From the NCBI GenBank assembly GCA_016716065.1, contig JADJXA010000003.1:496001-560000 (forward strand): 64,000 nt of DNA, read 5' to 3'. Below the pieces are notes generated by a model. It saw only the letters and a list, made by a program, of their open reading frames with translations. It was not told where the DNA came from and made no database searches. Source of the DNA: Candidatus Leptovillus gracilis (GTDB taxonomy: Bacteria > Chloroflexota > Anaerolineae > Promineifilales > Promineifilaceae). This document shows, one piece after another, positions 1 to 9,217 of the stretch (the stretch's first letter is position 1; each line of letters starts with the position of its first letter). A program made the translations under genes and the position numbers.

Positions 1-27
1 CGGCCAGATTGGTCCAGGCAAAAAGTC

Positions 28-2883
28 TCACCACTCCATCAACTGCCAGATTTCCGCCCGCCACATCTCCTGTTCGCGCCCGATGTCGGCATAAATAATG
101 GCTGACTGGCGGATTTGCGCCTGGGCGGCGGCTTCGTCGCCGGCCTGATGCAGCACGTCGGCCAGATTGCTGCGTAACGCTGCCTCGTGGTGGCGGTCGC
201 CGAGGCGCTGGCAGAGGATCAGCGCCTGTTCCAGGTTTTCCCGGGCGGCGGTCAACTGCCCGGCGGCCATCAGCGTCAGCGCCAGGTTATTGCCGGCGGC
301 GATCTGAATGTCTAAACGGCCGTTCTCTTCAGCCAATCGGCGGCTTTGTTCCAGCAGGGTCACGGCCGTTTCCAATTCTCCCCGGCTGCGCGCCAGCACC
401 CCCAAGATATTGTCGGCCAGGGCCAACGCCGGCGTGTTGTTGGCGGTTTCGGCCAGGGTCCGCGCCTGCTGCGCCCAGGCCAGCGCCGCTTGTGGCTGCT
501 TCTGGCGGTGGGCTACCAGACTGCGGTCAATGAGCAGACGCGCCGCGCCCGCCGGATCGCTGGTCTCGTCCAGATGGGATTGGGCCTGCGTCAGCGTAAG
601 AGCGGCCAACGACCATTCTCCCTGCCGCTGATACACCTGCGCCAACTGCTGTTCCAGGCTGCTCAGAACGGCCGTTGGCGCCAGAGCAGCGGCCGTTTCA
701 AAGCTGGACAGGGCGTCAGGGTAAGCTCCCAGGCGCATGGACAATTCGCCGCAGGCCGCGTGCAGCCGCCAGGCATTTTCTGCTCCCAGCGCCAGCGCCG
801 AACGGTAGTAGTGGATGGCGTCTTGATGGGCAAAGAGGGCGCGCGCCTGGTCGCCGGCCTGCACAAAATAGGCCGCCGCTTCTTCATCCTTACCCGCCAG
901 CCGGTAATGGGCGGCAATTTGGGGCGGCAGCAGCGTGTTCGCGGGCTGCCGCCGGGCTGATTCGGCCAGAGTCTCTGCCAGCCGCCGGTGCAGCAGCCGC
1001 CGCCGCGCCAACCCCATCGCCTCATAGGCCAGGGCGCGCAGCTTTTCGTGGCTGAAATCGTAGACGGCCTGCATGGAGGCTGCCGGGGTCGTTTGTTCCA
1101 CCAGAATTCCCCGCGCCACCAGATTTTCCAGGGCGGCTACCGTTTCTTCTTCGCTGCGTCCGCTGGCCGTTTGCGCCAATTCAGAGGCAAAGGCGTGGCC
1201 GATGGCGGCGGCCGTCTGCAGAAGCTGCCGCCCGGTTTCATCTACCTGCGCCAGACGGCTCAGAAGCAGCTCGCGTACTGCGCTGGGAATGGGCCAGGGT
1301 TGGTCGGCGTCGGCCGCCGCCAGGGCGCGGAGATATTCCACCACAAAATAGGGCAGCCCGTTTGTTTCCTGGTACAGCCGCTGCGGCAGGTTGGCGGGCA
1401 GAGAAACGGCCGTTACCAGTTCGGCTACTTGCGGCAGCGTGAGGCGGGCAAGCTGGGTGCGTTCAGCGACGGCAGCCCGGTGCAGAGCGGCGGCCATTTG
1501 CGCCAGGGAGTGGCTGCCCGGCAGCTCTTCGCTGCGCCAGCAAAGCAAGATGAGGATGGGCCGTTCTTTCCAGCGCCGCAGCAGGTAAAGCAGCAGTTCT
1601 AAGGAGGCAGAATCAAGCCAGTGAACATCATCCAGCCAGAAAACGCCAGGGGCAGAACCGTGCAGCAGCGCCGCTATCGTCTGTCCGAGGCCATCGTAGA
1701 AGCGATTTTGCGCGCCCGGCGTCTCTGGCACGGCGGCCAACGGCGCAGCCAGAGGCGAGGTCAGTTCTGGTAACAGCCGGGCGGCTTCGGCCAAATGGTA
1801 AGGCGGCGTCATCGCCAATCGTTCCGTCCCCCCCGGTTGGGACAAGGCGTCGCGCAGGGATTGGACAATGGGGGCATAGGCCAGGTTGTTTTCGCCTTCA
1901 TAACAACGGGCGGTCAGAGTCAATGCGCCGTGGCTTTGCGCCCAGGCGACAAAATCTTCGGCTAACCGGGTTTTGCCGATGCCCACTTCACCGATAATTG
2001 CCAATAAACGGCCGTCTGGTCCTACATCGCCATAGACCTGCTGCATACGGGCCAGTTCTGCCCCACGCCCTACCAGCGGCAGCGGCGAAGAGGTGAAGGG
2101 GTGAAGGGGTGAAGGGGTGACAGGACCATTCGCTGTCACCTCGTCACCCGGCCACCTTGTCACCTCCTCACCCGGCTGCTTTGTCACCCGTTCATTCTGG
2201 ATGGCGTGGTAGAGGGCGGTGGTTTCGGGCAGGGGGGGCACGCCTAATTCCTCATCGAGGATGCGCACGCAATCGCGGTACTGTTGCAGGGCGTCGGCGT
2301 GACGGCCGTTGGCGGCGAGGGCCTGCATCAGTTGGCGGTGGGCGTCTTCGTGCAGCGGGTCTAGTTGGCACCAGCGGCGGGCATGGGCCACGGCCGTTTC
2401 GCCGCCGGATCGTTGGGTGAGTCGGGCTAACGCCTGGGCCAGGTCGCGGCGCAAGGTTTCCTGCTGCATCCGCTGCCAATCGTCAAAGGGCAGGCTGTCG
2501 CGCAGGCTAAAGCCGGTCAGGAAATCGTCGCGATAGAGGGAAACGGCCGTTGCCAGATCATCCTGCGCCAGGCAGCGCTGAAAAACGGACACGTCGCACC
2601 ACACCTGGTCCAGATTCAACCCGATTTGTTCGCGGGTGGCGGAGAGGGCATTGGGGCCAACGGCCGTTTTCAGGGCGGAGAGGGTGCGGCGCAGGGCGGC
2701 TTTGGCCCGGCTCTCGTCGAAGTCGGGCCAGAGGAAAGCAGCCAACCAGTCGCGGGACGGCCGTTCGCCGCTCAGCGCCAGGTAGGCCAGCAGAGCCGTC
2801 GCTTTGCGAGTGTCCGGTTCCAGAATCTGGTCGTCTCGTTCGATGCGGGGTGGGCCAAGCAGCAGCAGGCGCAACGGTTTCAT
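28..2883 (-). CDS. SARP/BTAD-family transcriptional activator with AAA ATPase and TPR regions
   Basis: A 951-aa cytoplasmic regulator. Residues 1-90 are an OmpR-like winged helix, 95-235 the bacterial transcriptional activation domain (ending near DEELGVPP), 236-268 a low-complexity linker, and from 270 a STAND-type ATPase with Walker A GEVGIGKT (298-305) and a Walker B-like FWLDDVHWLD. The C-terminal third is rich in TPR-like helices. The family (AfsR/EmbR-like) couples ATP and ligand sensing to transcription; the target genes here are unknown. It is divergently transcribed from the membrane protein/cytochrome c pair at 3048. The start at 2883 fits the usual N-terminus of the winged helix. 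Confidence 0.9.
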   Translation of the reverse strand: MKPLRLLLLGPPRIERDDQILEPDTRKATALLAYLALSGERPSRDWLAAFLWPDFDESRAKAALRRTLSALKTAVGPNALSATREQIGLNLDQVWCDVSVFQRCLAQDDLATAVSLYRDDFLTGFSLRDSLPFDDWQRMQQETLRRDLAQALARLTQRSGGETAVAHARRWCQLDPLHEDAHRQLMQALAANGRHADALQQYRDCVRILDEELGVPPLPETTALYHAIQNERVTKQPGEEVTRWPGDEVTANGPVTPSPLHPFTSSPLPLVGRGAELARMQQVYGDVGPDGRLLAIIGEVGIGKTRLAEDFVAWAQSHGALTLTARCYEGENNLAYAPIVQSLRDALSQPGGTERLAMTPPYHLAEAARLLPELTSPLAAPLAAVPETPGAQNRFYDGLGQTIAALLHGSAPGVFWLDDVHWLDSASLELLLYLLRRWKERPILILLCWRSEELPGSHSLAQMAAALHRAAVAERTQLARLTLPQVAELVTAVSLPANLPQRLYQETNGLPYFVVEYLRALAAADADQPWPIPSAVRELLLSRLAQVDETGRQLLQTAAAIGHAFASELAQTASGRSEEETVAALENLVARGILVEQTTPAASMQAVYDFSHEKLRALAYEAMGLARRRLLHRRLAETLAESARRQPANTLLPPQIAAHYRLAGKDEEAAAYFVQAGDQARALFAHQDAIHYYRSALALGAENAWRLHAACGELSMRLGAYPDALSSFETAAALAPTAVLSSLEQQLAQVYQRQGEWSLAALTLTQAQSHLDETSDPAGAARLLIDRSLVAHRQKQPQAALAWAQQARTLAETANNTPALALADNILGVLARSRGELETAVTLLEQSRRLAEENGRLDIQIAAGNNLALTLMAAGQLTAARENLEQALILCQRLGDRHHEAALRSNLADVLHQAGDEAAAQAQIRQSAIIYADIGREQEMWRAEIWQLMEW
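2085..2192. repeat. Short-word tandem repeat encoding an interdomain linker
   Basis: The DNA consists of runs of the word GGTGAAGG followed by variants of GTCACCTCGTCACCCGG. It stays in frame within the SARP gene and encodes the linker between the BTAD and ATPase domains. The same word style (AAGGTGACAAGGTGAC) is seen in the spacer at 59810, so this looks like intergenic-type repeat DNA tolerated inside a gene. Confidence 0.6.
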
Positions 2884-2932
2884 GGGGCCATTTTAGCCAA
2901 AAACGTCCTGAAATGCGACAGGTTGGTGGTTT

Positions 2933-2952
2933 CGTAACGTTTGGGAGACGGC
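2933..2952 (+). repeat. Conserved upstream element CGTAACGTTTGGGAGACGGC
   Basis: One of four copies of a roughly 20-bp element found in front of genes (others at 6274, 7751 and 11118, consensus CGTAACGTTTAGCAGACGAT). This copy lies in the divergent spacer between the SARP gene and the membrane protein at 3048. It contains the palindrome AACGTT. Function unknown; it could be a regulator site or a small dispersed repeat. Confidence 0.45.
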
Positions 2953-3047
2953 CGTTTGTTATGGTGGGCCTATAGCGTAAACCGTAAGCCGTGAGCCGTA
3001 AACGGAACACGGAATACGGAATATGGATTACACAAGGAGTGAAACGG

Positions 3048-3503
3048 ATGACTAAGACGCATCTGGTCTGGCGGGAAAAAACGATAGGCGATACGGCCGT
3101 AGACGGTCTGTTAGCTGGTTTGGTGGGCGGGGGGGTGATGGCCCTCTTTTTGCTGACGGCCGGTTGGCTAACGGGCACGCCGCCACAGATCACGTTGGCT
3201 TATTTTGACCCGGCGCAGGCGGGCAGTTGGCTGACGGGCCTGCTGGCGCATCTGGCGGTGTCGGCGATTTATGGGGTGGTGTTTGGATTGCTGCTGGGGA
3301 TGGTGGGGCGGATACGGCCGTCGCTGGTGCGTTGGGGCTGGCTGATGGGGTTGGGGTATGGGCTGCTGCTGTGGCTGTTGGGGCTGGGGGTGGTGTTAAC
3401 GGCCGTTGGCGCACCCTTAGCGCAAATTTCCCCCGGGCAATTTGCGCTGGCGCACCTGATTTATGGTTTGGTACTCGGTTTTTGGTTTGGTAAAAATCAA
3501 TAG
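3048..3503 (+). CDS. Small integral membrane protein of unknown function
   Basis: A 151-aa protein with about four hydrophobic segments, including one near residues 22-42 and a glycine/leucine-rich stretch near the C-terminus. I do not recognise the family. The ATG at 3048 is chosen because AAGGAGTG lies 8 bases upstream; the longer reading from 2991 would translate repeat-like spacer. The stop is 9 bp before the cytochrome gene, whose Shine-Dalgarno sequence spans the junction, so the two are probably one operon. It could be a membrane partner of the cytochrome (inference). Confidence 0.7.
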   Translation: MTKTHLVWREKTIGDTAVDGLLAGLVGGGVMALFLLTAGWLTGTPPQITLAYFDPAQAGSWLTGLLAHLAVSAIYGVVFGLLLGMVGRIRPSLVRWGWLMGLGYGLLLWLLGLGVVLTAVGAPLAQISPGQFALAHLIYGLVLGFWFGKNQ

Positions 3504-3512
3504 GAGGTCTCG

Positions 3513-4415
3513 ATGAAACGGGTATTCAAGTGGATTGGTATTATTTTGGGTGGATTGGTGGGCTTTTTGTTGGTAACGGCCGTTATCCTGCACTTTGTCG
3601 GCCTCTCACGGCTGAACAACGCGCCAGAGGTAGCGACGAAACCGGTGGCGGCGCCCACCGATGCGGCAGCGCTGGCGCGGGGCGAGCATCTGGTGAACGT
3701 GGTCAGCTCGTGCGGCATGTGTCATGGCGAAAATCTAGGCGGGCAGGTCTTCTTTGACGGCGAAGTGGGCAGCTACGTTTTTGCCGCCAACCTGACGGCG
3801 GGCGCGGGCGGCGTAGGAACCACGTTTAGCGACGCCGATTGGGAACGGGCCATCCGGCATGGCGTGGGCGGCGACGGCCGTGTCCTGGTGATCATGCCGT
3901 CCAACTTTTACCAGCATCTCAGCGACGCCGACCTGGGGGCGATGATCGCCTACCTGAAAGCCGCGCCGCCGGTGGACAACGATCTGGGCGAACGGCGCAT
4001 CGGCTTCCCCGGCTCGGTGTTGGGCGGCACGATTGGCTTTAACGACTTCACCCGGATCAACGGCATTGACCACGCCAACGTGGGCGCCAACAGCCCCACA
4101 GAGGGGGCAACAGCCGAATATGGCGCGTATATGGTGAGCATTGCCATGTGTGGTGAATGCCATGCGGCAAATTTGGCGGGCATTGTAGGTGAAGACGACC
4201 CGCCGCCCGGCCCTAACCTGACCCCCAGCGGCGATCTGGTAAGCTGGACGGAGGCGGATTTCATGGCGGCTATGCGCACGGGGCAAACCCCGGACGGCCG
4301 TTCCCTCGACGCCGAACAAATGCCCTGGACGATCTTCAGCCAGATGAGCGACACCGAATTGCAGGCGATTTGGACCTATTTGCAATCGCTGCCCGCTTTG
4401 CCCGATAATTCGTGA
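3513..4415 (+). CDS. Dihaem c-type cytochrome, membrane-anchored
   Basis: A 300-aa protein with an N-terminal hydrophobic anchor (residues 7-30) followed by two cytochrome c domains. The first haem site is CGMCH at 67-71 and the second CGECH at 213-217; later Met residues in each half are candidate axial ligands. It should sit on the outside of the cytoplasmic membrane and carry electrons, like the cytochrome subunits of alcohol or aldehyde dehydrogenases, but no dehydrogenase is adjacent. AGGAGG precedes the ATG. Probably co-transcribed with the membrane protein at 3048. Confidence 0.88.
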   Translation: MKRVFKWIGIILGGLVGFLLVTAVILHFVGLSRLNNAPEVATKPVAAPTDAAALARGEHLVNVVSSCGMCHGENLGGQVFFDGEVGSYVFAANLTAGAGGVGTTFSDADWERAIRHGVGGDGRVLVIMPSNFYQHLSDADLGAMIAYLKAAPPVDNDLGERRIGFPGSVLGGTIGFNDFTRINGIDHANVGANSPTEGATAEYGAYMVSIAMCGECHAANLAGIVGEDDPPPGPNLTPSGDLVSWTEADFMAAMRTGQTPDGRSLDAEQMPWTIFSQMSDTELQAIWTYLQSLPALPDNS

Positions 4416-4425
4416 TCGTTGTTAT

Positions 4426-4458
4426 AGGTGACAGTCACTTTTGAAGTGACTGTCACCT
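4426..4458 (+). terminator. Perfect 15-bp inverted repeat between genes
   Basis: AGGTGACAGTCACTT and its exact reverse complement are separated by TTG. It follows the cytochrome stop and ends two bases before the GGAGGT ribosome site of the next gene, so it could act as a terminator or as a hairpin limiting translation of the acetyltransferase. There is no U-tract. Confidence 0.6.
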
Positions 4459-4468
4459 GGAGGTACGC

Positions 4469-4975
4469 ATGAAAATTTTGGAAACCAACCGACTGCTATT
4501 GCGCCATTTGGAACCCGGCGATCTGGACGACCTGTACGCTCTGTACCGCGATCCGGAAATACGGCGCTACTTCCCGGATGGCACGTTGACCTATGAGGAA
4601 ACCAAAGAAGAGCTGGAATGGTTTCTCAACGGCCACCCCGAACACCCGGAACTGGGCTTGTGGGCGACAATTCATAAAGAGACCGGGCAGTTTGTTGGCC
4701 GGTGCGGGCTGCTCCCATGGACCATTGATGGGCAGGACGAAGTCGAAGTGGCTTATCTCATTGCCAAAACACATTGGCGGCAGGGATTGGGCGCAGAAGC
4801 GGCGCTGGCGATCCGGGATTACGGCTTTGGGCAATTGGGGCTGACGCGCCTGATTTGCATGATTTACCCGGACAACACCGCCTCTATCGGCGTGGCTCAG
4901 AAAATTGGGATGTCTTTGGAACGGGAAGCCGAAGATGAGATGGGGTCGTTTTTGATTTACGCCCTGAATCTGTAA
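4469..4975 (+). CDS. GNAT-family N-acetyltransferase (RimJ/RimL type)
   Basis: A 168-aa single GNAT domain. The N-terminus (ETNRLLLRHLEPGDLDDLY) is the standard start of the RimJ/RimL-like group, and the segment around WRQGLGAEAALAI matches the acetyl-CoA pyrophosphate-binding motif. These cytoplasmic enzymes transfer acetyl from acetyl-CoA to an amine; the substrate cannot be told from sequence. GGAGGT lies just upstream of the ATG. An ACGGCCGT palindrome overlaps the region immediately after the stop. Confidence 0.88.
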   Translation: MKILETNRLLLRHLEPGDLDDLYALYRDPEIRRYFPDGTLTYEETKEELEWFLNGHPEHPELGLWATIHKETGQFVGRCGLLPWTIDGQDEVEVAYLIAKTHWRQGLGAEAALAIRDYGFGQLGLTRLICMIYPDNTASIGVAQKIGMSLEREAEDEMGSFLIYALNL

Positions 4976-5045
4976 CGGCCGTTGAACCGCCAAAGCAGAA
5001 CCCAATTCACGCTCGTGGACGGCGATCATCTGAAAGGAAAGGGAA

Positions 5046-6278
5046 ATGAAACGGACAACGTTGGCAGCCTGGGCACTTTTTGGCCTGATCATCCTCATCT
5101 CGGTTTGGGCGGCGCTGCTCGATACGGCCGTTGCGCGGCAGGGCGGCCCACCCCAGCCCTGGATCCCCTACCTGGTGGGGCCGGTGTTTGCGCTGGTAGG
5201 GGCGCTGATCCTGGCGCGTCAGCCTGGCAACCGCGTGGGCTGGCTGCTGCTGCTGCCGGGCATATCGGCGTTTGTGTTGGTGGACGCCTATTTCCGGTCG
5301 TTTAACACTGGCCTCGCGACGCTGCCGCCCCAGCTGACCCCTGTACTGTGGCTGGCGCTGTGGTACGGTGACTGGAATTGGGCGCTGCTCATCTTCCCCT
5401 TGCCGTGGTTGATGCTGCTGTTCCCCACCGGACGGCCGATTAGCCGCCGCTGGGGCGGCCTGGTGTGGGTAGGCGTTGTCCTGCTGCTGTTTTTGCTGCT
5501 GCTGGCGACGTTTGTGACGCCCATGCAGCCCGCCGGCGGCGGCAGCGCCGACTGGAGCTACCCCAATCCGATTGGCTTGATTCAAAACAACGGACTCAAT
5601 GAGAGCGCTGTATTTTCTTTTTTCTTCGCGATGATGCCGCTGTGGGTGGTGCTGTGCATGGCGTCGCTGGTGGTGCGTTACCGGCGCGCCGGGCGGGTGG
5701 AACGCCAACAGATGAAGTGGCTGCTTGTGGCAACGGCCGTTTTCGCAGCGGCCTATATCCCGGTCTTTCTGTTCACAGATTTCGCTTTTGGGCCAGACAC
5801 CGCCATCTGGAGCAACCTCTGGATGATCGTGATGCCCCTCATTCCGGTATCCATTGGCATTGCCATTTTGCGCTACCGGCTGTTTGACATTGACCTGATC
5901 ATCCGCAAGACAGTGCAGTATGGGGTGGTAACGGCCTTGCTGGCGCTGGTTTATTTTGGCATGGTGGTGCTTCTGCAAAACGTGTTCAATTCGGTCAGCG
6001 GCCAACAATCTCCTTTTGCTATTGTCATTACCACCTTGCTCATCGCCGCCCTCTTCAACCCCCTGCGCCGCCGTGTGCAAACGGCCGTTGACCGCCGCTT
6101 CTACCGCCAAAAGTACGATGCCCAGCAGGTGCTGGCCCAATTTGCCCAGGTGGCGCGGGATGAGACGGATATGGAGGCGCTAACGGCCGAATTGGTGCGC
6201 GTGGTGCAGGAAACCATGCAGCCTGAGCAGGTTTCGGTCTGGTTAAAGTCGGCAAAGGGTGAACGGCCGTTCCCGTAA
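5046..6278 (+). CDS. Sensor-like membrane protein, paralogue 1 of 4 (no kinase domain)
   Basis: A 410-aa polytopic protein with about seven to eight membrane helices, then the conserved block RYRLFDIDLIIRKTVQYG, two more helices, and a cytoplasmic tail FYRQKYDAQQVLAQFAQV ending in QPEQVSVWL. The tail resembles the region just ahead of GAF/HisKA domains in Chloroflexota and actinobacterial sensor kinases, but the protein stops there, so no His-kinase or ATPase domain is present. The start has GAAAGG upstream. First of four tandem paralogues reading the same way; likely a signal-transduction accessory (inference). Confidence 0.75.
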   Translation: MKRTTLAAWALFGLIILISVWAALLDTAVARQGGPPQPWIPYLVGPVFALVGALILARQPGNRVGWLLLLPGISAFVLVDAYFRSFNTGLATLPPQLTPVLWLALWYGDWNWALLIFPLPWLMLLFPTGRPISRRWGGLVWVGVVLLLFLLLLATFVTPMQPAGGGSADWSYPNPIGLIQNNGLNESAVFSFFFAMMPLWVVLCMASLVVRYRRAGRVERQQMKWLLVATAVFAAAYIPVFLFTDFAFGPDTAIWSNLWMIVMPLIPVSIGIAILRYRLFDIDLIIRKTVQYGVVTALLALVYFGMVVLLQNVFNSVSGQQSPFAIVITTLLIAALFNPLRRRVQTAVDRRFYRQKYDAQQVLAQFAQVARDETDMEALTAELVRVVQETMQPEQVSVWLKSAKGERPFP

Positions 6279-6293
6279 CGTTTAGCAGACGAT
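6274..6293 (+). repeat. Conserved upstream element CGTAACGTTTAGCAGACGAT
   Basis: Copy 2 of the element. It overlaps the stop of paralogue 1 and lies 20 bp before the start of paralogue 2. It is nearly identical to the copy at 7751 because both belong to the duplicated unit. Confidence 0.5.
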
Positions 6294-6312
6294 TTGACGA
6301 TACGATGATCTC

Positions 6313-7755
6313 ATGACAGAGCAAAAAATAACTCGGCGGTTGAATGGGAGTGGGTGGTTGGTGCTGCTGGCGGCGGTGTTGGTGCTGCTGCTAAGTATGG
6401 CACAGGTTGCCTATCGCTTGACACTGCCCACGGATGGCTGGGGCGTACTCACGGGAGAGATTGAAGGCGCAAATTGGATTTTTTATGAGAATTTGGTGGG
6501 AGCAGAGTCGGATTTGCAGGTGTGGGATGAGGCGCTGGCGGTAGACGGCCGTTCCGTCTCGGGCAGCGCGTCAAATGCCTATGTCCCGGCCCCGGAAAAC
6601 TGGCAGATTGGCCAGACGGTGACGATGCTGATGTTGCGGGATGGGGCGGAGATGGAGGTGTCTGTGCCGGTGGTGGCGTGGACGGGAACGGCCGTTTGGC
6701 AACACAATACAGCCACACCAGGGGAAGCCATGTATCGGCTTGGTGCAGTTTTACTTCTCATCATCTGCTGGTTCACCTTCCTGAGCCGCCCTGATATTCC
6801 CAGTGCCCGCGCCCTGCTCATGTTCGGCGTTGCCTCGGGTGCAGTCAACATCAGCGGGATTGTGCCGGATGGTCTCTCCGTACAGTTCGATCAGTCTGCT
6901 TTCTATTTGACGCTGCTTTTTAGCTATGTCATTTTTGGTGCGCTGTTAGCCCCCTCACTGTTGACCTTTACGCTGCTATTCCCCCGTCCCAAACAGGTCA
7001 TTCAACGTCATCCCTGGCTGGCGTTTTTGCCCTTTGTCTATGGGTTGCTGCTCTTGATATTCCCCCTGTCAGGTGGTCGTGGCGAAGTGGGCTGGGTGAG
7101 TACGATGGGTATGCTTATCCTGGCGATTGTGAGCCTGGCTCATGCGGGTGTGACGCAGCGGGATGCGGCGAGCCGGGCGCAGCTGCGTTGGGCGATTACT
7201 AGTTTTGTGGCGGGAATATTGCTGTTTGGGCTGAATTTTCCGCTCGCTTTTAACTGGGTAACAGATCTGTTTTGGATCAATATCTTCACAATTCTCTCCA
7301 GCCTCAGCCCTGTGGTGATTGGCGCGGGGCTGGCGGTGGCGGTGCTGCGCTACCGGCTGTTTGACATTGACCTGATCATTCGCAAAACGGTGCAGTATGG
7401 GGTGCTGTCGGCTTTGCTGGCGCTGGTTTATTTTTGCAGCGTGGTGCTGCTGCAAACGGTTGTTGGCCGGGCCACGGATGCCCAATCGCCCCTCGCCATC
7501 GTCCTCTCTACCCTGCTCATCGCCGCCCTCTTCAACCCCCTGCGCCGTCACGTACAAACGGCCGTTGATCGTCGCTTCTACCGCCAAAAATACAATGCCC
7601 AACAGGTGTTGGCCCAATTTGCCCAGGTGGCGCGGGATGAGACGGATATTGAGGCGCTAACGGCCGAATTGGTGCGCGTGGTGCAGGAAACCATGCAGCC
7701 TGAGCAGGTTTCGGTCTGGTTAAAGTTGGCAAAGGGTGAACGGCCGTTCCCGTAA
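6313..7755 (+). CDS. Sensor-like membrane protein with extracytoplasmic PDZ-like region, paralogue 2 of 4
   Basis: A 480-aa protein. One N-terminal helix (about 14-34) is followed by an external segment (about 40-125) whose pattern LAVDGRSV ... IGQTVTMLMLRDG resembles a PDZ domain, as in rhomboid- and DegP-associated sensors. Multiple helices, the RYRLFDIDLIIRKTVQYG block and the FYRQKYNAQQVLAQFAQ tail follow. No kinase domain. It is a tandem duplicate of the gene at 7790 (unit about 1477 bp), with nearly identical flanks. Role unknown; a sensor or scaffold is the natural guess. Confidence 0.72.
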   Translation: MTEQKITRRLNGSGWLVLLAAVLVLLLSMAQVAYRLTLPTDGWGVLTGEIEGANWIFYENLVGAESDLQVWDEALAVDGRSVSGSASNAYVPAPENWQIGQTVTMLMLRDGAEMEVSVPVVAWTGTAVWQHNTATPGEAMYRLGAVLLLIICWFTFLSRPDIPSARALLMFGVASGAVNISGIVPDGLSVQFDQSAFYLTLLFSYVIFGALLAPSLLTFTLLFPRPKQVIQRHPWLAFLPFVYGLLLLIFPLSGGRGEVGWVSTMGMLILAIVSLAHAGVTQRDAASRAQLRWAITSFVAGILLFGLNFPLAFNWVTDLFWINIFTILSSLSPVVIGAGLAVAVLRYRLFDIDLIIRKTVQYGVLSALLALVYFCSVVLLQTVVGRATDAQSPLAIVLSTLLIAALFNPLRRHVQTAVDRRFYRQKYNAQQVLAQFAQVARDETDIEALTAELVRVVQETMQPEQVSVWLKLAKGERPFP

Positions 7756-7770
7756 CGTTGAGCAGACGAT
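7751..7770 (+). repeat. Conserved upstream element CGTAACGTTGAGCAGACGAT
   Basis: Copy 3 of the element, 20 bp before the start of paralogue 3, in the same relative place as the copy at 6274. Confidence 0.5.
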
Positions 7771-7789
7771 TTGACGATACAATGATCTC

Positions 7790-9217
7790 ATGACAGAGCA
7801 AAAAACAGTTCAGCGGTTGGATAGGAATGGGTGGCTGGTATTGCTGGCGGCGGTGTTGGTGCTGCTGCTAAGTATGGCACAGGTTGCCTATCGTTTGACA
7901 CTGCCCACGGATGGCTGGGGTGTACTCACGGAAGAGATTGAAGGCGCAAACTGGATTTTTTATGAGAATTTGGTGGGTGCAGAGTCGGATTTACAGCGGT
8001 GGGATGAGGTGCTGGCGGTAGACGGCCGTTCCGTCTCGGGCAGCGCGTCAAATGCCTATGTCCCGGCTCCCGATAACTGGCAGATTGGCCAGACGGTGAC
8101 GATGCTGATGTTACGGGATGGGGTGGAGCTGGAGGTGGCTGTGCCGGTGGTAGCGTGGACGGGAACGGCCGTTTGGCGCTACCACACCGCCACACCGGGG
8201 AAAGCTGGGACTCTGTTGGGCGCCGTTTTGCTGCTCATTATCTGCTGGTTCACCTTTCTGCGCCGCCCTGACATTCCCAGTGCCCGCGCCCTGCTCATGT
8301 TTGGCGTCGCCTCAGGTGCAACCACCATCAGCAGCAGTGTGCCGGATGGTCTCTCCGTACAGTTCGATCAGGCTGCCTTTTATTTAACGGGTTTTTTCAG
8401 CTATGTCATTTTTGGGGTGCTGTTAGCCCCCTCCCTGCTGGCTTTTGCGCTGCTGTTTCCCCGTCCCAAGCGGATCATTCAACGTCATCCCTGGCTGGCG
8501 TTTTTGCCCTTTGCCTATGGTTTACTGCTCTTGGTTTTCCTCCTGCTGGGAGGCCGCGCTGAAGTGGGCTGGGTGAGTACGTTGGGCATGATGATCCTGA
8601 CGATTGCGAGCCTGGCTCATGCGGGTGTGACACAGCAGGATGCGGTGAGCCGGGCGCAGCTGCGTTGGGCAATTACCGGTTTTGTGGCGGGGCTGTTGCT
8701 GTTTGGGCTGAATTTTCCGCCCGCCTTTGGTTGGGTAACAAATCTGTTTTGGATCAATATCTTTTCCATTCTCTCCAGCCTCAGTTCTGTGGTGATTGGC
8801 GCGGGGCTGGCGGTGGCGGTGCTGCGCTACCGGCTGTATGACATTGACCTGATCATTCGCAGGACATTGCAATATGCAGTGCTGTCGACTTTGCTGGCGC
8901 TGGTCTATTTTGGCATGGTTATCCTGCTGCAAAGCGTGTTCAACTCGGTCAGCGGCCAACAATCTCCTTTTGCCATTGTCATTTCTACGCTGGTCATTGC
9001 CGCCTTGTTTGCCCCGCTGCGCCGTCGCGTCCAGAATGTGATTGACCGCCGTTTCTACCGCAAAAAGTATGACGCCCAGCAGGTGCTGGCCCAATTCGCG
9101 CAGACGTGCCGCGACGAGACGGATATGGACGCACTAACGGCCGAACTCCAGCATGTCATCCTGGAAACTCTCCAACCGGAGCAGATCACAATCTGGTACA
9201 GGCAGGCCCGCCGATGA
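7790..9217 (+). CDS. Sensor-like membrane protein with PDZ-like region, paralogue 3 of 4
   Basis: A 475-aa protein closely similar to paralogue 2 through the PDZ-like region and membrane core. Its last ~100 residues diverge: the core LALVYFGMVILLQ and the following NSVSGQQSPFAIVI are instead like paralogue 1, and the tail reads TCRDETDMDALTAEL. This mosaic suggests recombination or gene conversion among the copies. The stop overlaps the start of paralogue 4 as ATGA (9214-9217), indicating translational coupling. Confidence 0.72.
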   Translation: MTEQKTVQRLDRNGWLVLLAAVLVLLLSMAQVAYRLTLPTDGWGVLTEEIEGANWIFYENLVGAESDLQRWDEVLAVDGRSVSGSASNAYVPAPDNWQIGQTVTMLMLRDGVELEVAVPVVAWTGTAVWRYHTATPGKAGTLLGAVLLLIICWFTFLRRPDIPSARALLMFGVASGATTISSSVPDGLSVQFDQAAFYLTGFFSYVIFGVLLAPSLLAFALLFPRPKRIIQRHPWLAFLPFAYGLLLLVFLLLGGRAEVGWVSTLGMMILTIASLAHAGVTQQDAVSRAQLRWAITGFVAGLLLFGLNFPPAFGWVTNLFWINIFSILSSLSSVVIGAGLAVAVLRYRLYDIDLIIRRTLQYAVLSTLLALVYFGMVILLQSVFNSVSGQQSPFAIVISTLVIAALFAPLRRRVQNVIDRRFYRKKYDAQQVLAQFAQTCRDETDMDALTAELQHVILETLQPEQITIWYRQARR